From NCBI GenBank assembly GCA_041690995.1, contig JBEPVM010000058.1:1-7744 (forward strand): 7,744 nt of DNA, in the 5' to 3' direction. The stretch is from UBA4722 sp041690995. GTDB taxonomy: Bacteria; Pseudomonadota; Gammaproteobacteria; DSM-16500. The notes under the pieces are model-generated. The model was not told the DNA's origin. It did no database searches and saw nothing but the letters and a program-made list of their open reading frames with translations. This document shows positions 4,379-7,744 of the stretch, piece after piece. Each line of letters starts with the position of its first letter. Position 1 is the first letter of the stretch. The position numbers and the translations under genes are program-made.

Positions 4379-6766
4379 ATGTCTATAGCTATATTAGAAT
4401 GGGTTGCTAATAAATTGGGTCTTGGCGTAAGCGATAGCGAAAATGAGAACGAAGAAGAAAAATCTGAGGTTCCTCAAACAAATGGCTCCTGCTTGAACGA
4501 TGTTGTTTCTTATTTTCAGACATTAAACTCAGGTCAAGATGAAGCTCAAACAACCAATTTTCTGGGTAAAGATCAAGGGTTACCAACAGTCAGTCATTAT
4601 TTCCGGACGGGGCACTTGTATCGCGGCAAGCATCGTGATGCTTTGAGTTGGTTTTCTGAAAAAACACCGGAAAATAAGGAATTTGCGAAGTTGGCGATAG
4701 CACTGATCGAGCGTATTGCGCAGATTGCGCCAGAGAAGCTTGATAATCTACAACTAATAAATCTTGATGGAGGGGCAGAAGCTGAACAAGAATTTGTTAG
4801 GAAGCTGCATGAAATATATAAAGATGTTGCTAGAGAACACTATGAGGCCTTGCGAAAGAACGTGGAGACTACTATTACTGATCACCTTTTTTATGCCTAT
4901 GGTAGTAAGAAAGGGAAGGCATTGCTTCTGAACGATGAGCACGCCAAGGCTTTAACAAACTACATTCCCTTAGTTTTGAGAGGCGAAGATTTTACTGCCG
5001 CTAAGAAGGCCCTAAAAGAAGCGTCTGAAGAAGAAAATGTGGAGGTCGATTTTCTTGAAGGACAACTTCCTGGAGCAAAAGCGTATTTCACATCTAAAAA
5101 AGAAAAGTTAAAAAGCAAATTGCGTATCCTAGGTGTGGACATCGGTAAGTTAACCTACGATGCTCAATACTACGCAACTCAACTTGGCAAACATAAAGAT
5201 GAATTAGACAAACAATTCCGTGATTTTAAAAAAGATATTAACCGAGTGGCGCAAGAAATTGGAACGCACGAACGTGGGTTGAAACATAGGTCACTTGATA
5301 GCTTGCTCAACGATCCGTGGGGTCAAAGTTATGAAGACGTTGACCTTACCCCTGATGACGCACCTGTTTCTGAGGATAAGCAAAAGCGCAGAAGTATCAA
5401 AGAGCGTATTTTTAAGTATGCTCTGACTATTGCGGTATTGCTTGCGTTTGGTGAATCGGTTGTAGCTGCTGTCGGCATTGCTGGGTTATCGATGACAGGT
5501 GCCTTGCTGATCATCGTGCCAACGCTGGTGTTCTGCTCTGCTATTTATGCGAATTACTCATTGGTGCTAAGAGATACGTATGACACCCTTAAAGGAATAT
5601 GGGAAGGTCAAACTTTTCTCGACAAAGATGGGAAGCCTCTTAGCTTGTCTGCCAAGATAGGCGTATGGGTTGTAGGTGTTTTCTTTTCATTCTGTTCTAG
5701 CGCTGCTTATGCAGCTTTATCAGCACAATGTCTTTGGCCCAAAGCATTAGCTGTTGCTACACATTTGTTGCCAGTCGCAGCTGCAACAGGGGTAGCGGGT
5801 TTTCTTACTGCTATTGTTGCGATTGCGACGGCTCTTGGCTTAGGGATTATCTTTTTTGTTCAAGTGGCCAATTTTATTAAAGAAAGAAAGTGGGAAAAGA
5901 TTGGTGCTTATCTCAAAAAAGAATTTTGGTGGGATGCTGATCTATCGAAAAATGCAAGTTGGAAAGAAACATTTGCACATTGGGCAAGCAACGGTCTTAA
6001 ATTCATTAAGCTAGTGCTGGGTTTGAGTACAACATTCCTTATTACGTTTATTAGCTTTGGCTTGTTTAAGGAGAAGATTGGAGGTTGGGTTGGGATGATT
6101 CCTCGCCTTGCTGCAAATATAGGAGGTGCTATCACTCTCATTCTGACATGGGGGAATGCCCTTGTTATGAGTACCTTTGGTGTTTCTAAAAACCAGTCAA
6201 CCCTCGATAGATTCACACTGGGTGGGTTTACGGCAGCTGTTGTTGAATTTGGCTTGGGGGTAATATCTATTCCTTTTCTGATGCTTGAAACAGTAGGCCG
6301 TTGTGGCGCTTCATTGAAAGGCGTTACTCAAGAGCTCGCGCCTGTATCAACAGGTCGGGCGTTGAACTGGGCTTGTGGAGCATTCGAGGGTTTTGTTGGA
6401 CGGATATCGTCTTATTTCCAGACATCTCCTACCTTTTCGCCTGAGCTGGTTGTAGTGGAAGCAGCGAATACAGATGCGCTACCAGGACCCATAAAAAAGG
6501 TACTTAAGACTCATGCGTATATACAAAAGCGCTTTATGAATAATGCAGGGCTTGTTCCAAATAGCGTTGGACAAGCGGCTCTGTTCGCGCCTTATGGCCC
6601 GCCTGCATTACCTTCTTTTGGTACATTAGGTGCAACGATTTCAACGGCCGTCTGCAAATTTGCTTTTAGTCTCCTGCCGAACCGTCGCGGAGCAGTAGAG
6701 GCACAGAATGCAGACCGTGTTGCGATTTCTGAGCAAACTATTCGGGGGAATGCTTCTGCTGCTTAG
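4379..6766 (+). CDS. Large polytopic membrane protein of unknown function
   Basis: A 795-residue protein from ATG 4379, chosen because a strong GGAGGAGAGG (4366-4375) precedes it; a TTG at 4364 is also in frame but would lie on the ribosome site. I recognise no family. The N-terminal ~340 residues are charged and mostly helical, with an acidic patch (19-30) and a likely coiled coil at about 265-305. Hydrophobic segments follow at about 345-368, 371-391, 424-449, 455-498 (two), 541-563, 573-599 and 612-636, so seven or eight membrane passes. The C-terminal ~155 residues are soluble-looking. There is no signal peptide. A short SYFQT-like motif occurs at 44-48, 73-77 (HYFRT) and 678-682. It begins 29 bp after the tRNA-Thr remnant and ends 92 bp before tRNA-Tyr. 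Large soluble-plus-membrane proteins of this sort occur among type IV secretion effectors of Legionellales, but that is only a hypothesis here. Confidence 0.85.
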   Translation: MSIAILEWVANKLGLGVSDSENENEEEKSEVPQTNGSCLNDVVSYFQTLNSGQDEAQTTNFLGKDQGLPTVSHYFRTGHLYRGKHRDALSWFSEKTPENKEFAKLAIALIERIAQIAPEKLDNLQLINLDGGAEAEQEFVRKLHEIYKDVAREHYEALRKNVETTITDHLFYAYGSKKGKALLLNDEHAKALTNYIPLVLRGEDFTAAKKALKEASEEENVEVDFLEGQLPGAKAYFTSKKEKLKSKLRILGVDIGKLTYDAQYYATQLGKHKDELDKQFRDFKKDINRVAQEIGTHERGLKHRSLDSLLNDPWGQSYEDVDLTPDDAPVSEDKQKRRSIKERIFKYALTIAVLLAFGESVVAAVGIAGLSMTGALLIIVPTLVFCSAIYANYSLVLRDTYDTLKGIWEGQTFLDKDGKPLSLSAKIGVWVVGVFFSFCSSAAYAALSAQCLWPKALAVATHLLPVAAATGVAGFLTAIVAIATALGLGIIFFVQVANFIKERKWEKIGAYLKKEFWWDADLSKNASWKETFAHWASNGLKFIKLVLGLSTTFLITFISFGLFKEKIGGWVGMIPRLAANIGGAITLILTWGNALVMSTFGVSKNQSTLDRFTLGGFTAAVVEFGLGVISIPFLMLETVGRCGASLKGVTQELAPVSTGRALNWACGAFEGFVGRISSYFQTSPTFSPELVVVEAANTDALPGPIKKVLKTHAYIQKRFMNNAGLVPNSVGQAALFAPYGPPALPSFGTLGATISTAVCKFAFSLLPNRRGAVEAQNADRVAISEQTIRGNASAA

Positions 6767-6813
6767 CCTCTAAGATAGGTATGATAATTTTAATAAAAAA
6801 GATCAGCATTGTG

Positions 6814-6842
6814 TTGACATACGTTGTTGAGTAAAGCAAAAT
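6814..6842 (+). promoter_or_regulatory. Promoter of the tRNA-Tyr/Gly/Thr-tuf operon
   Basis: TTGACA (6814-6819), a 17-bp spacer and CAAAAT (6837-6842) predict a start near 6849, about 10 bp before mature tRNA-Tyr. A GC-containing stretch (ccatggctcgg) follows the -10, as in stable-RNA promoters. It would let the cluster be transcribed although it is separated from the original thrU promoter. Confidence 0.6.
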
Positions 6843-6858
6843 CCATGGCTCGGTTTTA

Positions 6859-6940
6859 GGAGGGGTTCCCGAGCGGCCAAAGGGATCAGACTGTAAATCT
6901 GACGGCTCTGCCTTCGTAGGTTCGAATCCTACCCCCTCCA
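6859..6940 (+). tRNA. tyrU: tRNA-Tyr (anticodon GTA)
   Basis: An 82-nt class II tRNA with a long variable arm. The acceptor GGAGGGG (6859-6865) pairs with CCCCTCC (6933-6939). The anticodon loop CTGTAAA has GTA at 6893-6895, and the T arm is GTAGG-TTCGAAT-CCTAC (6916-6932). The discriminator is A6940. CCA is not encoded (the next bases are TTT), unlike the two tRNAs that follow, so it would need CCA-adding enzyme. Confidence 0.97.
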
Positions 6941-7010
6941 TTTGGGAAATGAGGACTGAGCTGGCTATAGAATATATTTAAAATGTGGGTGTTTAAAAAT
7001 GCGGAAGAGT

Positions 7011-7084
7011 GCGGGTGTAGTTCAATGGTAGAACTTCAGCCTTCCAAGCTGATAGCGTGGGTTCGATTCCCATCACCCGCTCCA
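7011..7084 (+). tRNA. glyT: tRNA-Gly (anticodon TCC)
   Basis: The acceptor GCGGGTG (7011-7017) pairs with CACCCGC (7074-7080). The anticodon loop CTTCCAA (7041-7047) has TCC at 7043-7045. The T arm contains GGTTCGATTCC, the discriminator is T, and CCA is encoded (7082-7084). It sits two bases before tRNA-Thr and 70 bp after tRNA-Tyr, in the same operon. Confidence 0.97.
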
Positions 7085-7086
7085 TG

Positions 7087-7162
<76 letters not shown>

Positions 7163-7227
7163 GTTGGTCATGGCATAGGTTGAGTAGTTGATTTGAGTGA
7201 GTTTTTGTATTAGGAGAGTAAAGAATC

Positions 7228-7744
7228 ATGGCAAAAGTAGCATTTCAGCGAACAAAGCCCCACTTAAATGTGGGAACAATCGGACACGTTGATCACGGCA
7301 AAACAACACTAACCGCCGCCTTGACAAAGTGTATGTCAGACAAATTTGGTGGAGAAGCATTAGCGTACGACCAAATTGATAAAGCGCCTGAAGAAAAAGC
7401 GCGAGGGATCACCATTGCGACAGCGCACGTTGAATATCAATCAGATAAAAGACATTACGCCCACGTGGATTGTCCAGGACATGCGGATTATGTGAAGAAC
7501 ATGATTACAGGTGCCGCCCAGATGGACGGTGCAATTTTAGTGTGTTCTGCCGCCGATGGCCCTATGCCACAAACACGAGAACATATCTTATTAGCAAGAC
7601 AAGTAGGCGTACCGTACATTGTGGTGTATTTGAATAAAGCCGATATGGTTGATGACAAAGAATTATTAGAATTAGTCGAGATGGAAGTGAGAGATTTATT
7701 AACGAGCTATAACTTTCCAGGCGACAAAACGCCGATTATCGTGG
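7228..7744 (+). CDS. tuf: Elongation factor Tu, N-terminal part (runs off the window)
   Basis: The first 172 codons of EF-Tu, the GTPase that brings aminoacyl-tRNA to the ribosome. The nucleotide-binding motifs are all present: G1 GHVDHGKT (19-26), the switch I region RGITIATAHVEY (59-70), G3 DCPGH (81-85) and G4 NKAD (136-139). ATG 7228 has GGAGAG (7213-7218) upstream. It follows tRNA-Thr by 65 bp, the tufB arrangement in which tRNAs and EF-Tu share one transcript. The sequence is typical of Gammaproteobacteria; mild departures are VAFQ at residues 4-7 where the usual form is KEKF-like, L13, and C106 in LVCSAADG. The full protein should be about 395 residues, so about 43% is seen. Confidence 0.98.
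   Translation, partial: MAKVAFQRTKPHLNVGTIGHVDHGKTTLTAALTKCMSDKFGGEALAYDQIDKAPEEKARGITIATAHVEYQSDKRHYAHVDCPGHADYVKNMITGAAQMDGAILVCSAADGPMPQTREHILLARQVGVPYIVVYLNKADMVDDKELLELVEMEVRDLLTSYNFPGDKTPIIV

Noticed and set aside
6738..6941. A 67-codon minus-strand frame overlapping tRNA-Tyr, beginning MEGVGFEPTKAEPSDLQS.
   Set aside because: It is the well-known false ORF produced by translating the antisense of a tRNA gene.

Overview
The window looks like a gammaproteobacterial chromosome of modest GC. The right edge carries tRNA-Tyr, tRNA-Gly and tRNA-Thr followed by the start of tuf. This is the conserved tyrU-glyT-thrT-tufB order, which in enterobacteria is preceded by thrU. The EF-Tu N-terminus reads most like Coxiella/Legionella-type sequences from memory. 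An order Legionellales host is therefore my inference, not a demonstrated fact.

Positions 1 to about 4304 are one end of an integrative genomic island. All its clear genes read leftward. They are a RepA-like AAA ATPase (122-1066), a small AlpA/excisionase-type HTH protein (1073-1348), a DUF3800 protein (2262-2939) and a P4-type tyrosine integrase (2932-4140). The integrase starts about 160 bp from the junction. At the junction (about 4305-4349) lies the 3' part of a tRNA-Thr(UGU) gene, cut inside the anticodon loop. The island therefore sits in thrU. The other end, with a presumably intact thrU, lies left of the window.

The stretch 1349-2261 has no convincing gene but is rich in signals. Two leftward promoters lie in an 85-bp direct repeat with a 120-bp period. 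Each has a perfect 14-bp palindrome in its -35/-10 spacer. The six central bases of the palindrome all differ between the copies while dyad symmetry is kept. The promoters point into a stretch without ORFs that ends at a strong terminator (1533-1568), which suggests a small RNA of about 230 nt. A second leftward terminator (1412-1437) precedes the HTH-repA operon.

Between the tRNA-Thr remnant and tRNA-Tyr lies a 795-residue polytopic membrane protein gene (4379-6766) of unknown function, in a gap that is only a few bases in related operons. A promoter just before tRNA-Tyr (6814-6842) probably drives the remaining tRNA-tuf operon, which is now cut off from the original thrU promoter. The most interesting items are the twin operator-promoters with their putative small RNA, and the membrane protein lodged in a tRNA-tuf operon.
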